A stretch of DNA of 39,150 nucleotides from an uncultured Gemmatimonadota bacterium (GCA_946479015.1 CAMLEQ010000004.1:1-39150); one strand, 5' to 3'; positions 1-7,914 are shown, numbered from the stretch's first letter. Made by a program: numbers and translations. Notes: generated from the letters alone by a model not told the origin.

Positions 1-1822
1 CGGTGGGGAGGACGGCCGGCAGCGCGCCGGCGGGGAGGTGCACCTCCACCCGGCTCGTGTCGTTGTTCAGCGCCACGACGGTGCGGCCGCGGCGGTACAC
101 GTACGCCTGCTCCCCCACGTAGAGCTGCTCGGTGGGTGCCTGTCGCAGCTCCGGTCGCTCGGCGCGCAGGCGGAGCAGCGCGTGCAGGTGCGTCCACACG
201 TCTTGTTCGGCGGGGGTGCGGCCGGAGGCGTCGAACGCATCGCGCGGATCGCCCGGCCAGCCACCGGGAAAGTCACGGCGGTCGTCGGGATCGTTTCCAC
301 CCGGGAGCGCGATCTCGTCGCCGTAGTAGAGGAGCGGCGTGCCGCGCGTGGTGAGCAGGAACGTGAGGGCGAGCTTCAGCCCATCCGTGGTCGCGCCCGA
401 ATCGTTCATGAAGCGCGCGACATCGTGGTCGTCGAGGAAGGTGACGAGCGCGTCGGCGTTCGGGTAGAGGCGGTCGCGGCCGAGCATCTGCACGACCTCG
501 CGCAGCGGCTTCCCCTGCGCGAAGGCGTTCCGGATCGGGAAGTAGAGCGGGTAGTCGAACAGCGCATCCAGCCCGTCGTCGATGCCGTCGAAGCGGGCGC
601 GTCCCCCCTGGAAGAACGACTCGAGCGTGGGATCGCCGTCGAACACCTCGCCGACGACGCGAAACGACGGATACTGGCGCTTGATCGCGGCCATCCAGTC
701 GCGCCAGAAGCGGCGGGGGACGTAGGTCCAGGTGTCCTGGCGGATCCCGTCGATGCCGGTCATCCCGATCCACCAGAGCGTGTTCTGGATGATGTAGCGG
801 GCGACCTCGGGATCGTCCTGGTTCAGATCGGGGAGGGCATCGGCGAACCAGCCGTCGAGCGTGGCCCGGCGCATCTCGGGCGTGGCGTACGGATCGGCGA
901 GCGTCCACGTCTGCCAGGTGTTCGCCAGGTGCTTCGCGGCGGTGCCGTGATACCAGGTGGGCGTGGGCGGATCGTTCACCCACGGATGGTGGGGCCCCGT
1001 GTGGTTGGCCACCATGTCGAGGATGACCTTGATGCCGTGCGCGTGCGCGTCGTCCACGAGCTTCCGGAAAGCGGCGACGTCGCCGAAGTGCTCGTCCACG
1101 GCGTAGAAGTCGATGGCGCAGTAGCCGTGGTAGTCGGTGCTCGTCTGCGCGGAATCGTTCCCGAACCGATTGAGCCCGTCGTAGTTGTCGTAGATCGGAT
1201 TGATCCAGATCGCCGTGACGCCCAGGTCGTGCAGGTACTGCAGGTGCTTCCGGATGCCAGCGAAGTCGCCGCCGTGGTAGTAGCGCGCCTTGCGGCGGTC
1301 CAGCAGACCGCGCGACGCCGCGGGGTCGTCGTTCGTCGTGTCGCCGTCGGCGAAGCGGTCGGGCATGATCAGGTAGATCACGTCGTTGGCATCGAAGCCC
1401 CGGAACCGGCCCGCCGACGGGAGCGGTGCGGCGATGGCGAAGGGGACCGAGGCGGCCCCGTACGCTGTGCGCAGGGTGAGCGGGTACGAGCCCGGCGCCG
1501 CGTTCCGCGGGATGACGACGTTCACGAACGCGTAGGTGCCCGCGTCGTTGACGCGGACGGAGGAGCAGGCGAGGCGCGGGCAGTCGAAGCGCGCGCCGCC
1601 GAGGTTCCGTCCGCGGATGGTCAGGCGAACGGGATCGATGGAGTGGCCAGCCCACCAGTTGGGCGGATCCACCTTCTCGATCACCGGCGCTCGGGACGCG
1701 GCGCGCACCCCCGGCGACTGCGCGGCAGCGCCGACGGGCGCGATCGCCGTACCGAGCGCGCCGAGCGCGAGCCCGGCGCTGAGGAGCCCCCGCGCCGGGC
1801 TCGCGAACCGATGCCCCGTCAC
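1..1822 (-). CDS. Secreted GH13 α-glucan hydrolase (cyclomaltodextrinase/neopullulanase type), 3' end outside window
   Basis: The frame runs from a GTG at 1822 and stays open to the window edge, giving 607 codons, so only a short C-terminus should be missing. An N-terminal signal peptide ends near AAAQ (residue ~35). A β-sandwich with the WWAGH motif typical of the cyclomaltodextrinase N-terminal domain follows, then a (β/α)8 barrel. All three GH13 catalytic residues are visible: the nucleophile in GIRQDTW (Asp363), the acid/base in VVGEVFDG (Glu392) and the stabiliser in LDDHDVAR (Asp467). It should cleave α-1,4 (perhaps α-1,6) bonds in maltodextrins or cyclodextrins outside the cytoplasm. 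The GTG start overlaps the stop of the upstream GH31 gene by 4 bp (GTGA), so the two are probably translationally coupled. The exact substrate cannot be told from sequence. Confidence 0.93.
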   Translation of the reverse strand, partial: MTGHRFASPARGLLSAGLALGALGTAIAPVGAAAQSPGVRAASRAPVIEKVDPPNWWAGHSIDPVRLTIRGRNLGGARFDCPRLACSSVRVNDAGTYAFVNVVIPRNAAPGSYPLTLRTAYGAASVPFAIAAPLPSAGRFRGFDANDVIYLIMPDRFADGDTTNDDPAASRGLLDRRKARYYHGGDFAGIRKHLQYLHDLGVTAIWINPIYDNYDGLNRFGNDSAQTSTDYHGYCAIDFYAVDEHFGDVAAFRKLVDDAHAHGIKVILDMVANHTGPHHPWVNDPPTPTWYHGTAAKHLANTWQTWTLADPYATPEMRRATLDGWFADALPDLNQDDPEVARYIIQNTLWWIGMTGIDGIRQDTWTYVPRRFWRDWMAAIKRQYPSFRVVGEVFDGDPTLESFFQGGRARFDGIDDGLDALFDYPLYFPIRNAFAQGKPLREVVQMLGRDRLYPNADALVTFLDDHDVARFMNDSGATTDGLKLALTFLLTTRGTPLLYYGDEIALPGGNDPDDRRDFPGGWPGDPRDAFDASGRTPAEQDVWTHLHALLRLRAERPELRQAPTEQLYVGEQAYVYRRGRTVVALNNDTSRVEVHLPAGALPAVLPT

Positions 1823-4335
1823 GACGTCACCACGATGCGCCGGACGCCGCTCGGGACGACGAACGTCGCCGTGCGCCGCGCCGCGTCCCAGCGAACGCGA
1901 ACGCCGCGACCATCCGCCTTCACGGATCGCGGGCGCGACACGGCGTGCACCACCACCGAGAACGCGCGCGCTCCCGCATACTTCCCCTCCCGCGCGAGCG
2001 CGATCTCGAGCGTCCCGTCGCCGCCGGAGGTGGTGAACGTCGTGGAGCGGTACTGCCCGTGCTCGTACGCGTAGCCGTCGCCGGCGTCCTCGTACAGCTC
2101 GCTCCTCACGCTCGCCGAGGCACCGGGCCACACGTGGAGCGCGAGCGTGTCCACGGCGTGCGCGCCGACGTAGGCCATCACCGGCCGCATGGGGATCACG
2201 GCACCGGCGCGCGCGAAGATCGGAAGCCCGGCGAGCCCCGTGGTGTCGCCACCATCCCGTGGCGCGTCGGGCGCCGACACCGCCACACGCCGGCCGCCCT
2301 CGTACGCGCTGTCGCTGCCGAGGCGGAACCAGTGCCCCGCCGGGAGATACACGTCGCGCGTGCTCGCGGCGGAATCCACGACCGGCGCGACGAGCAGGTG
2401 GTCCCCCACCAGGTACTCGTCGCTCACCCCGAGCGCCGTCGTGTCGCCGAGCTCGGACCAGAAGATGGGGCGCACCACCGGCGAGCCGTCGCGTACGTGC
2501 TGGTGGAACGCGGTGTAGAGCACCGGGATGAGGCGGTATCGCAGGCGGATGGTCGCGCGGTTCGCGCGCTCGTACTCCGCGCCGTAGCTCCACGGCTCGC
2601 GGCGCGGCACGTCGATCCCCGAGTGCGTGCGGAAGAAGGGGAGGAGCGCCGACGCCTGGAGCCAGCGGGAGTACAGCTCGCCATCCGGGGCGCCGGCGAA
2701 GCCGCCGATGTCGGAGCCGGCGAACGGTTCGCCGGAGAGGCCGAGCGAGATCACCATCGGCACCGAGATGCGCAGGTGCTCCCACGTGGAGCGGCTGTCG
2801 CCCGTCCACACGCTCGAGTAGCGCTGCACGCCGATGTACGCGGCGCGCGTGATGACGAACGGACGCGCGTCGGGGCGCGCGCGCCGCAGCCCCTCGAACG
2901 AGGCGCGGGCCATGAGCGTGCCGTACTGGTTGTGCATCTCGAGGTGCGTGGCGGGGCCGGCGTCGCCGTGGAACTGCGCGAGGGCGGAGAGTGTCCCGCC
3001 GGTGAAGGACGAGGGCTCGTTCATGTCGTTCCAGATCCCGGCCACGCCGGTGTCGAGCAACGCCTTCTGCTCGTCCCCCCACCAGGCGCGCACCGCGGCC
3101 CGCGAGAAATCCGGGTACACCGCGGTGCCCGGCCACACCTTGCCGAGCGCGGGCTCACCGTCGGGCATGGTGACGTACGCGTTGTGGGCGAGGCCCCGCT
3201 GGTACACGCCGAACCCGCTGTCCACTTTCACCCCCGGGTCCACGATGGGGACCACCTTGAATCCCATCGCGCGGAGCGAGTCGAGCATTCGCTTCGGCTG
3301 GGGGAAGCCGACGGAGTCCCACGTGAACACGCGGTAGCCGTTCATGTAGCCGATGTCGAGGTACAGCACGTCGGCGGGGATGTCGCGCTTCCGGAACGCG
3401 GTGGCGACGTTCATCACCATGGAGTCGGGCGCGTAGCTGTACCGGCTCTGCTGGTAGCCGAGCGCCCAGCGCGGCGGGAGCGGCATCCGTCCGGTGAGCC
3501 GCGAGAAGCGGGCGAGCACGCTGTCGAGCCCCGGTCCGGGCACCACGTAGTAGCGCAGCTCGCCGCCGTCGATCCCGCCGTCGGCGATGTAGCCGATGGA
3601 GCCGTGAAGGCGGCCGGCGAAGTCCATCTCGCCGCGGAACGGATTGTCGTACAGCACGCCGTGCGCGACGCCGTCCGCGACGCCGAGGTAGAAGGGCATC
3701 GTCGAGTAGATCGGCGTCTCGCCGGGGCGGTAGGCGTAGCGGTCGGTGTTCCAGAAGGGGAAGGCGCCGCCGTTCCGTGCGAGTCCCGTCGGCTGCTCGC
3801 CGAGGGCGAAGTAGCGCGTGCCCGGCGGATCCTGGACGTAGTGCACGATGCGGCCGCCGTACGTCGCGGCTCCGAACGACTCGTGCAGCAGCTCGTGCCC
3901 CTCCGCATCGCGCACGATGAGCCGGAGCGGCCGCTCGAGCGCGCGGATCTCGATCCCCTCGGCGGCGCCGATCACCACCGTATCCCCCGCGCTGCGCACC
4001 GTTGCCGTGGCCACCGGCGGGGGTGCATCGCCCGTGGCGAGCGAGTGCGGGGTGGGGAAGTCGGCACGCGACGAGTCGCCGAAGCGGACGCGGACACGCA
4101 CGCCGATGTGGGCGATCGATTCGACGAGCACGCTCCCGTGCTCGGCCCTGAGCAGCACGCCGCTGGCGATGGGCTGGACGCTCCGCACGTTGCCGAGGAG
4201 CGTATAGGTCCGCGTCTGGGCCCGCAGCGTGGCGGCGGGCGCGAACGCGACCAGGCCGCCGGCGAGGACTCGGATGCACCACGAGAGCGGCCGCCCGGCA
4301 CGGAGCCGGCTACCGCGATGAAGCGGGAAAGGCAT
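1819..4335 (-). CDS. Secreted GH31 α-glucosidase
   Basis: 838 residues. I start it at the ATG at 4335 because a signal peptide follows at once (hydrophobic stretch ~21-36, cleavage near LRAQ, residue 40); upstream codons in the frame look non-coding. Residues ~45-270 form the N-terminal β-sandwich, followed by the GH31 barrel with the nucleophile motif WNDMNEPSS (Asp437) and the acid/base in WTGDSRSTW (Asp513). GSDIGGFAG and a C-terminal β-domain also fit the family. It should release glucose (or xylose) from the non-reducing ends of oligosaccharides in the periplasm or outside the cell. The coupled GH13 gene would supply shorter oligosaccharides, making a two-step maltodextrin pathway. No SusC/SusD-like or regulatory gene lies beside it in this window. 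α-Xylosidase activity cannot be excluded. Confidence 0.94.
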   Translation of the reverse strand: MPFPLHRGSRLRAGRPLSWCIRVLAGGLVAFAPAATLRAQTRTYTLLGNVRSVQPIASGVLLRAEHGSVLVESIAHIGVRVRVRFGDSSRADFPTPHSLATGDAPPPVATATVRSAGDTVVIGAAEGIEIRALERPLRLIVRDAEGHELLHESFGAATYGGRIVHYVQDPPGTRYFALGEQPTGLARNGGAFPFWNTDRYAYRPGETPIYSTMPFYLGVADGVAHGVLYDNPFRGEMDFAGRLHGSIGYIADGGIDGGELRYYVVPGPGLDSVLARFSRLTGRMPLPPRWALGYQQSRYSYAPDSMVMNVATAFRKRDIPADVLYLDIGYMNGYRVFTWDSVGFPQPKRMLDSLRAMGFKVVPIVDPGVKVDSGFGVYQRGLAHNAYVTMPDGEPALGKVWPGTAVYPDFSRAAVRAWWGDEQKALLDTGVAGIWNDMNEPSSFTGGTLSALAQFHGDAGPATHLEMHNQYGTLMARASFEGLRRARPDARPFVITRAAYIGVQRYSSVWTGDSRSTWEHLRISVPMVISLGLSGEPFAGSDIGGFAGAPDGELYSRWLQASALLPFFRTHSGIDVPRREPWSYGAEYERANRATIRLRYRLIPVLYTAFHQHVRDGSPVVRPIFWSELGDTTALGVSDEYLVGDHLLVAPVVDSAASTRDVYLPAGHWFRLGSDSAYEGGRRVAVSAPDAPRDGGDTTGLAGLPIFARAGAVIPMRPVMAYVGAHAVDTLALHVWPGASASVRSELYEDAGDGYAYEHGQYRSTTFTTSGGDGTLEIALAREGKYAGARAFSVVVHAVSRPRSVKADGRGVRVRWDAARRTATFVVPSGVRRIVVTS

Positions 4336-4377
4336 GCGGTCGGAGCTGGTTGGAGGGAGGAGGGGCGGCACCACGCC

Positions 4378-4420
4378 TCTGTCCTGGGCGGTGCACCCTG
4401 ATGCGTGAGGCCAGGACAGA
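4378..4420. promoter_or_regulatory. Inverted repeat upstream of the GH31-GH13 pair
   Basis: A perfect 10-bp inverted repeat, TCTGTCCTGG (4378-4387) and CCAGGACAGA (4411-4420), with 23 bp between the arms; an 8-bp palindrome GGTGCACC lies inside. It sits 43-85 bp upstream of the GH31 ATG and 67 bp downstream of the TetR stop. It could be an operator, a 5'-UTR hairpin, or a terminator for the TetR gene; the sequence does not decide. Confidence 0.4.
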
Positions 4421-4486
4421 TCTACAGGTCGTTCGTGCCCTGCGCCAGTCGAACGGCGATGCGCGGCATCCCCGGCCGCGCGCCGC

Positions 4487-5203
4487 TCACCTTCCCGCGC
4501 CGCGCCGGCGTGTGGTCTTCTTCTTCCCCACCGCCCGGCGCGCCGGGGCGAGCGCCACGGGCTCGCCGCCGTCGAGGCCGAGCGTCTTGCGCGCGAGCTG
4601 GTGGACGATCGGCGCCACGTCCTCGAAGGCGCGCTCCGCGCCCGCCATCGCATCGAACGTCTCGAAGGCGACGACGGCGTAGAGCGCGGCGGTGGCGGTG
4701 TCGACGTCGAGCGCGCGGGGGCGCGTGCGCCCCCGCCCCCGTCCCCGGCCGGCCGCGACGCGCGTGGCGATCTCGCGCATCCCCTCGCGGCGCCGCCCCT
4801 CGCGCGCGTGCCACACCCGGGAGAACTCCGGATCGAGCGCGGCGAGCCCCTGGAGCCGCCGGATGACGAGGCGGTCCTCCTGCCAGACGGCGGCGAAGGT
4901 GCGCACGAACTCGGCGAGCGTGTCGGCGGGCTCGGGGAGGGCGAGGGCGGCGACGAGGCGCGGCACGCCGGTGCGCACGATGGCGAGGGAGTCGAAGACG
5001 GCCTCGATGAGCCCGGTCTTGGAGCCGAACTGGTAGTAGACCGTCATGCGCGCGACGCCGGCCTCCTTCGCGACGGCGTCGACGGTGAAGGCGCCGATCC
5101 CGCCGGGCGCGGCGAGCATCGCGCGCGCGGCGGCGACGATGCGGGCGCGGGTCTCCTCGGCGGCGGCCTGGCGGACCCCCATGCGGTAGGGACGCGGGGA
5201 CAT
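4487..5203 (-). CDS. TetR/AcrR-family transcriptional regulator
   Basis: 238 residues. The N-terminal TetR helix-turn-helix is clear at residues ~14-62, with the signature ending VARMTVYYQFGSKTGLIEAVF. The C-terminal ligand domain is α-helical and not diagnostic, and the last ~15 residues are basic (KKKTTRRRGAGR). The ATG at 5203 is chosen because AGGAGAGG lies about 10 bp upstream; the internal Met at residue 8 has no ribosome site. A likely -10 (TATAAC, minus strand, 5230-5225) overlaps a dyad at 5222-5246, so self-repression is plausible. The divergent membrane protein at 5318 and the DUF1707 gene, which has a similar site upstream, are candidate targets. The inducer is unknown. Confidence 0.9.
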   Translation of the reverse strand: MSPRPYRMGVRQAAAEETRARIVAAARAMLAAPGGIGAFTVDAVAKEAGVARMTVYYQFGSKTGLIEAVFDSLAIVRTGVPRLVAALALPEPADTLAEFVRTFAAVWQEDRLVIRRLQGLAALDPEFSRVWHAREGRRREGMREIATRVAAGRGRGRGRTRPRALDVDTATAALYAVVAFETFDAMAGAERAFEDVAPIVHQLARKTLGLDGGEPVALAPARRAVGKKKTTRRRGAGR

Positions 5204-5221
5204 CGGCGCGAAACCTCTCCT

Positions 5222-5246
5222 TTGGTTATACGTACGATACGACCAA
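5222..5246. promoter_or_regulatory. Candidate TetR operator over the divergent promoter
   Basis: An AT-rich island in GC-rich surroundings. The 25-bp imperfect dyad has arms TTGGT/ACCAA and a CGTACG core (7 of 12 pairs match). It overlaps the -10-like TATAAC of the TetR gene on the minus strand. TTATACGTACG at 5226-5236 recurs with one change, on the opposite strand, at 6358-6368. Confidence 0.5.
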
Positions 5247-5317
5247 TATCATCGGCGGTGGGGCCGCGCCAGCCGGGACCGGGCCGGGCACGCCGCCACG
5301 AACGTTGGAGGTACGAG

Positions 5318-5710
5318 ATGCGGAGAGCAACCATCGTCACGCGGTGGATCGTGCGCCTGACCGGGATCGTTCAGATCCTGCTCGGCGTGCTGTTCTGGAC
5401 CGGCCACGCCCGGACGCTCATCCCCGTCCACATGCTCGTGGGGAGCATCGTGGTGCTGGGGCTCTGGGTGCTCACGGGTCTGACCGCCCGCGCGCGGCGG
5501 GGAGCGGGGCTCACGGGGCTCGCGATCGTGCTGGGGCTCGCGCTCCCGATCGTGGGGGTGGTGCAGGCGCGAGTCCTTCCGGGCTCGATGCACTGGGTGA
5601 TCCAGGTGGTGCACCTGCTCCTCGGGCTCGGGGTGCTGCGATTGGCGGAGGTGCTCGCGGAGCCCGTGGTGGCGAGGGGGAGGGGGGCGACGCTGGCCGA
5701 CGCGGCGTGA
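5318..5710 (+). CDS. Small four-helix integral membrane protein, function unknown
   Basis: 130 residues starting at the ATG at 5318, preceded by GGAGG with 7 bp spacing. Four hydrophobic segments are visible: ~10-28, ~33-55, ~63-82 and ~92-113. A short Arg/Ala-rich tail follows the last. There are no charged catalytic motifs and no family I can name; such proteins are usually annotated as hypothetical inner-membrane proteins. It is divergent from the TetR regulator, with the candidate operator between them. That arrangement suggests it is the regulator's main target, perhaps a membrane-stress or efflux accessory, but this is inference. Confidence 0.8.
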   Translation: MRRATIVTRWIVRLTGIVQILLGVLFWTGHARTLIPVHMLVGSIVVLGLWVLTGLTARARRGAGLTGLAIVLGLALPIVGVVQARVLPGSMHWVIQVVHLLLGLGVLRLAEVLAEPVVARGRGATLADAA

Positions 5711-5719
5711 GGGGGGAGG

Positions 5720-5773
5720 GACGCGCCCACCGGCGCGTGGCGGCGCGCGGCCGCCCGGGCCGGTGGGCGCGTC
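5720..5773. terminator. Bidirectional hairpin terminator
   Basis: Arms 5720-5734 and 5759-5773 pair perfectly over 15 bp (GACGCGCCCACCGGC with its complement) around a 24-nt GC-rich loop that can pair further. It lies between two convergent genes. There is no T-tract, as is common at this GC content. Confidence 0.6.
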
Positions 5774-5796
5774 GTCGGCACTCCCGCGCGCCCGGT

Positions 5797-6294
5797 CTAT
5801 CGTTCGGCGCCGCCCCGCGCGTGCCACGCCTCCTCGCAGCGCGCGCGGCGCCACAGGAACAGCGCGCCGGCGATCAGGAGGAAGAGGAGCCAGGGGAAGC
5901 CCCAGCCGTACGGCGGGCCGCCGTGGTGCCATGCTGCATGGTGCCACGCCGCGTGGTGCCACGCGACGGCGTGCGCGAAGGCGCCGAGGAGGAGCGCCAG
6001 GGCGATGAGCGCGGGCAGCAGGGGGAAGAACGGGAAGAGGGCGCGGCGGCGCCAGGCGGATCCGCGCGCCTCCCGCGGCCGTTCGCCGGGGAGGTCCGCG
6101 ACGAGCGCGCGGAGCTCGCCGAGGGTTCTCGCGGCCATGCACCGCTCGAGCCGCTGGTCGAGCTCATCGTCCGTGAGCCGTCCCTCCAGATGGTGCTTCC
6201 GCAGCCGCTCGGCGGTCGCCTCGCGGTCGGCATCCGCGGCGCGGATCTCGTCGTCGTGCTCGTCGCCCCGGGGGCGCCAGTCATCGTGTCGCAT
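5797..6294 (-). CDS. DUF1707 (SHOCT-like) membrane protein with His-rich loop
   Basis: 165 residues. The N-terminus carries the DUF1707 pattern: IRAADADREATAERL, then EGRLTDDELDQRLE, AARTLGEL and LVADLPG (residues ~17-70). Two membrane helices follow at ~86-108 and ~131-149. Between them is an unusual loop at 111-126 with the unit AWHHA repeated three times, encoded by a 15-bp tandem repeat. DUF1707 proteins are short, membrane-anchored and of unknown biochemical role. The six His and three Trp in the loop could bind a metal or haem, which is inference. The gene converges on the small membrane protein at 5318 and has a TetR-operator-like site 50-75 bp upstream. Confidence 0.85.
   Translation of the reverse strand: MRHDDWRPRGDEHDDEIRAADADREATAERLRKHHLEGRLTDDELDQRLERCMAARTLGELRALVADLPGERPREARGSAWRRRALFPFFPLLPALIALALLLGAFAHAVAWHHAAWHHAAWHHGGPPYGWGFPWLLFLLIAGALFLWRRARCEEAWHARGGAER
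5923..5967. repeat. Three tandem 15-bp repeats within the DUF1707 gene
   Basis: Units at 5923-5937, 5938-5952 and 5953-5967 share GTGCCA and differ at a few positions. They encode the AWHHA repeats of the loop between the two membrane helices. The repeat is in frame, so copy-number change would lengthen the loop without breaking the protein. Confidence 0.8.
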
Positions 6295-6343
6295 GTGTCC
6301 CTCTGTTGCTGCTGGGGTCGGATCGGCGCGGGCCGCGCCGACA

Positions 6344-6368
6344 TTGGATGTACACTACGTACGAATAA
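6344..6368. promoter_or_regulatory. TetR-operator-like site upstream of the DUF1707 gene
   Basis: Begins TTGG like the 5222 site and carries GTAC-ACTAC-GTAC. The minus-strand element TTATTCGTACG (6368-6358) matches TTATACGTACG at 5226-5236 at 10 of 11 positions. It lies 50-75 bp upstream of the DUF1707 ATG, where a promoter is expected. Confidence 0.4.
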
Positions 6369-6394
6369 TGTTCCGGGCGGGTTTCGTGGAGCGC

Positions 6395-6417
6395 GGGACT
6401 CGGGACTCGCGGGACGC
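6395..6417. repeat. Heptamer repeat GGGACTC (two perfect copies plus one degenerate)
   Basis: GGGACTC at 6395-6401 and 6402-6408, then GGGACGC at 6411-6417. It lies just upstream of the ArsR operon promoter. The same heptamer, in opposite orientation, forms four tandem copies just after that operon (7915-7942). Confidence 0.7.
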
Positions 6418-6426
6418 GGGGCGCGG

Positions 6427-6485
6427 TTGACAGGGCGCGCGAGGGATTGTATTTAACGGATAGCTTAATTAAAAGAAACGTTAAA
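6427..6485 (+). promoter_or_regulatory. Promoter and candidate ArsR operator
   Basis: A consensus -35 TTGACA (6427-6432) is followed after 17 bp by TATTTA (6450-6455). A perfect 7-bp inverted repeat, TTTAACG (6452-6458) and CGTTAAA (6479-6485), overlaps the -10 and the expected start of transcription. The segment is sharply AT-rich relative to its surroundings. The arrangement fits autorepression by the ArsR protein encoded 7 bp downstream. Confidence 0.65.
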
Positions 6486-6491
6486 CAATAC

Positions 6492-6875
6492 ATGCCCGCC
6501 GACCGCCTGAGCACCACCCTCGCCGCACTCGCCGATCCCACGCGGCGCGCCATCCTCGCCCGGCTCGCGACCGGCGACGCCACGGTCACCGAGCTCGCCA
6601 GGCCGTTCGCCATGAGCCTCCCCGCCGTCTCGCGGCACCTCAAGGTGCTCCAGCAGGCCGGGCTGATCACGCGCGGGCGCGAGGCGCAGTGGCGCCCCTG
6701 CCGCCTCGCGGCGGCGCCGCTCCGCGACGTCGCCGACTGGGTGGAGCACTACCGGCGCTACTGGGAGGACCGGTTCGACCAGCTCGATGCCTACCTCGCC
6801 GAGGTGCAGGGAAAGCCGGCGGCGACCCGCACGCCAACCACCAGAAAGAAGAAGCGGACGAAGCGATCGAGGTGA
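6492..6875 (+). CDS. ArsR-family winged-helix repressor
   Basis: 127 residues. Residues ~10-80 form the ArsR winged helix: ADPTRRAILARLATGDATVT, then ELARPFAMSLPAVSRHLKVL and QQAGLITRGREAQW. A basic Lys/Arg-rich tail ends the protein. I see no CxC or other metal-sensing motif, so it belongs to the non-metal group of this family (often annotated as metalloregulator). I start it at ATG 6492, since upstream codons lie within the AT-rich operator. It leads an operon with DinB and AHSA1 genes, a common grouping in which AHSA1/DinB proteins act on or bind small molecules while ArsR controls expression. The signal sensed is unknown. Confidence 0.92.
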   Translation: MPADRLSTTLAALADPTRRAILARLATGDATVTELARPFAMSLPAVSRHLKVLQQAGLITRGREAQWRPCRLAAAPLRDVADWVEHYRRYWEDRFDQLDAYLAEVQGKPAATRTPTTRKKKRTKRSR

Positions 6876-6909
6876 GTCCGCGACACACGACCGCACCAGG
6901 AGCATGACG

Positions 6910-7413
6910 ATGATCACCATCGAGGATCTGTTGCAGGAGCTGGAGCAGGAGGCCGCCACCACCCGCCGCGTGCTCGAGCGCGTCCCAGGCGACCGGTTGG
7001 ACTGGCGGCCGCACGACCGGTCGGATACCCTCGGCCAGCTCGCCATGCACGTGGCGACGATCCCCGGCGCGATCGCCAGGATCGGCGCCGGCGACACCTT
7101 CGACGTGACCACCCCCATTCCCCGGCCGAGTGCGACGAGCACCCCCGAGCTGCTCGAGGCGCTCGACCGGAGCGTCGCGGAGGCCAGCGCACGGCTCCGC
7201 GAGATGGACGACGCCGCGCTCGCGGCGCCGTGGCGGATGGTGCGCGGAGACCGGGAGCTCGCCGCGCTCCCGCGCGGCGCCTTTCTCCGCTCCGTCATGC
7301 TGAACCATTGGTACCACCACCGCGGACAGTTGACGGTGTACCTGCGGCAGACGGGAGCGCTCGTGCCGGCGATCTACGGCGGCAGCGCCGACGAGGCGCC
7401 GGCCCTGGGCTGA
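6910..7413 (+). CDS. DinB-family four-helix protein
   Basis: 167 residues from the ATG at 6910, which has AGGAG 7 bp upstream; the ATG at 6904 is only 1 bp from that site and so less likely. The fold is the DinB/YfiT four-helix bundle. Likely metal-binding His are in QLAMHVATIP and in LNHWYHHRGQL, the latter being the strongest family signature. DinB-like proteins include bacillithiol/mycothiol-dependent transferases and metal-dependent hydrolases; which applies here is not visible. It is second in the ArsR operon, 34 bp after arsR and 27 bp before the AHSA1 gene, so the three are probably cotranscribed. Confidence 0.9.
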   Translation: MITIEDLLQELEQEAATTRRVLERVPGDRLDWRPHDRSDTLGQLAMHVATIPGAIARIGAGDTFDVTTPIPRPSATSTPELLEALDRSVAEASARLREMDDAALAAPWRMVRGDRELAALPRGAFLRSVMLNHWYHHRGQLTVYLRQTGALVPAIYGGSADEAPALG

Positions 7414-7440
7414 GCGATGCGCACGCGGAGGGAGAGAGCA

Positions 7441-7902
7441 ATGACCGCACGTGAACGCAGCGGCGTGGCCGACGCCCGCGAGCTCGTGATCACCCGCACC
7501 TTCGATGCGCCGCGCGAGCTGGTGTGGAGCGCCTGGACGGAGCGCGAGCGCGCGATGCGATGGGCGGGGCCGAAGGACTTCACCGCCCCCGAGCTGGAAG
7601 GAGACGTGCGCCCCGGTGGCGCGTGGCGCACGGTGCTGCGCTCCCCCGACGGCGAGGACCACCCGCAGCACGGCGTGTACCTGGAGGTCGTGCCGCCGGA
7701 GCGGTTGGTGTTCACCTTCGCCTGGGACAGCGCGCCGGAGAACGAGATGCTCGTGACCGTGACGTTCACGGAGCGGGCGGGAAAGACCGAGATGGTCTTC
7801 CGGCAGACCGGCTTCCCGTCCGTGGAGTCGCGGAATGGTCACGAGGGCGGATGGACCCAGGCCTTCGACCGGCTGGCGGAGCACCTGGCGGGCCGGCGCT
7901 GA
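7441..7902 (+). CDS. SRPBCC/AHSA1-domain protein
   Basis: 153 residues. The helix-grip pattern of activator-of-Hsp90-ATPase-like proteins is clear: ITRTFDAPRELVWSAWTE at residues ~17-34, DVRPGGAWRTVL, GVYLEVVPPERLVFTF and a C-terminal helix with GGWTQAFDRLAEHL. The start at 7441 is set by GGAGGGAGAG just upstream; the ATG at 7417 lacks this. Members bind small hydrophobic ligands in a central cavity, and the real ligand is not predictable. It is the last gene of the ArsR-DinB-AHSA1 operon, and the heptamer repeat follows 12 bp after its stop. Confidence 0.92.
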   Translation: MTARERSGVADARELVITRTFDAPRELVWSAWTERERAMRWAGPKDFTAPELEGDVRPGGAWRTVLRSPDGEDHPQHGVYLEVVPPERLVFTFAWDSAPENEMLVTVTFTERAGKTEMVFRQTGFPSVESRNGHEGGWTQAFDRLAEHLAGRR

Positions 7903-7914
7903 GCGAGCGTCCGC

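Noticed and set aside
1945..4401. An 818-codon plus-strand frame opposite the GH31 gene
   Set aside because: His/Arg/Val-rich antisense frame without domains; the GH31 catalytic motifs establish the other strand.
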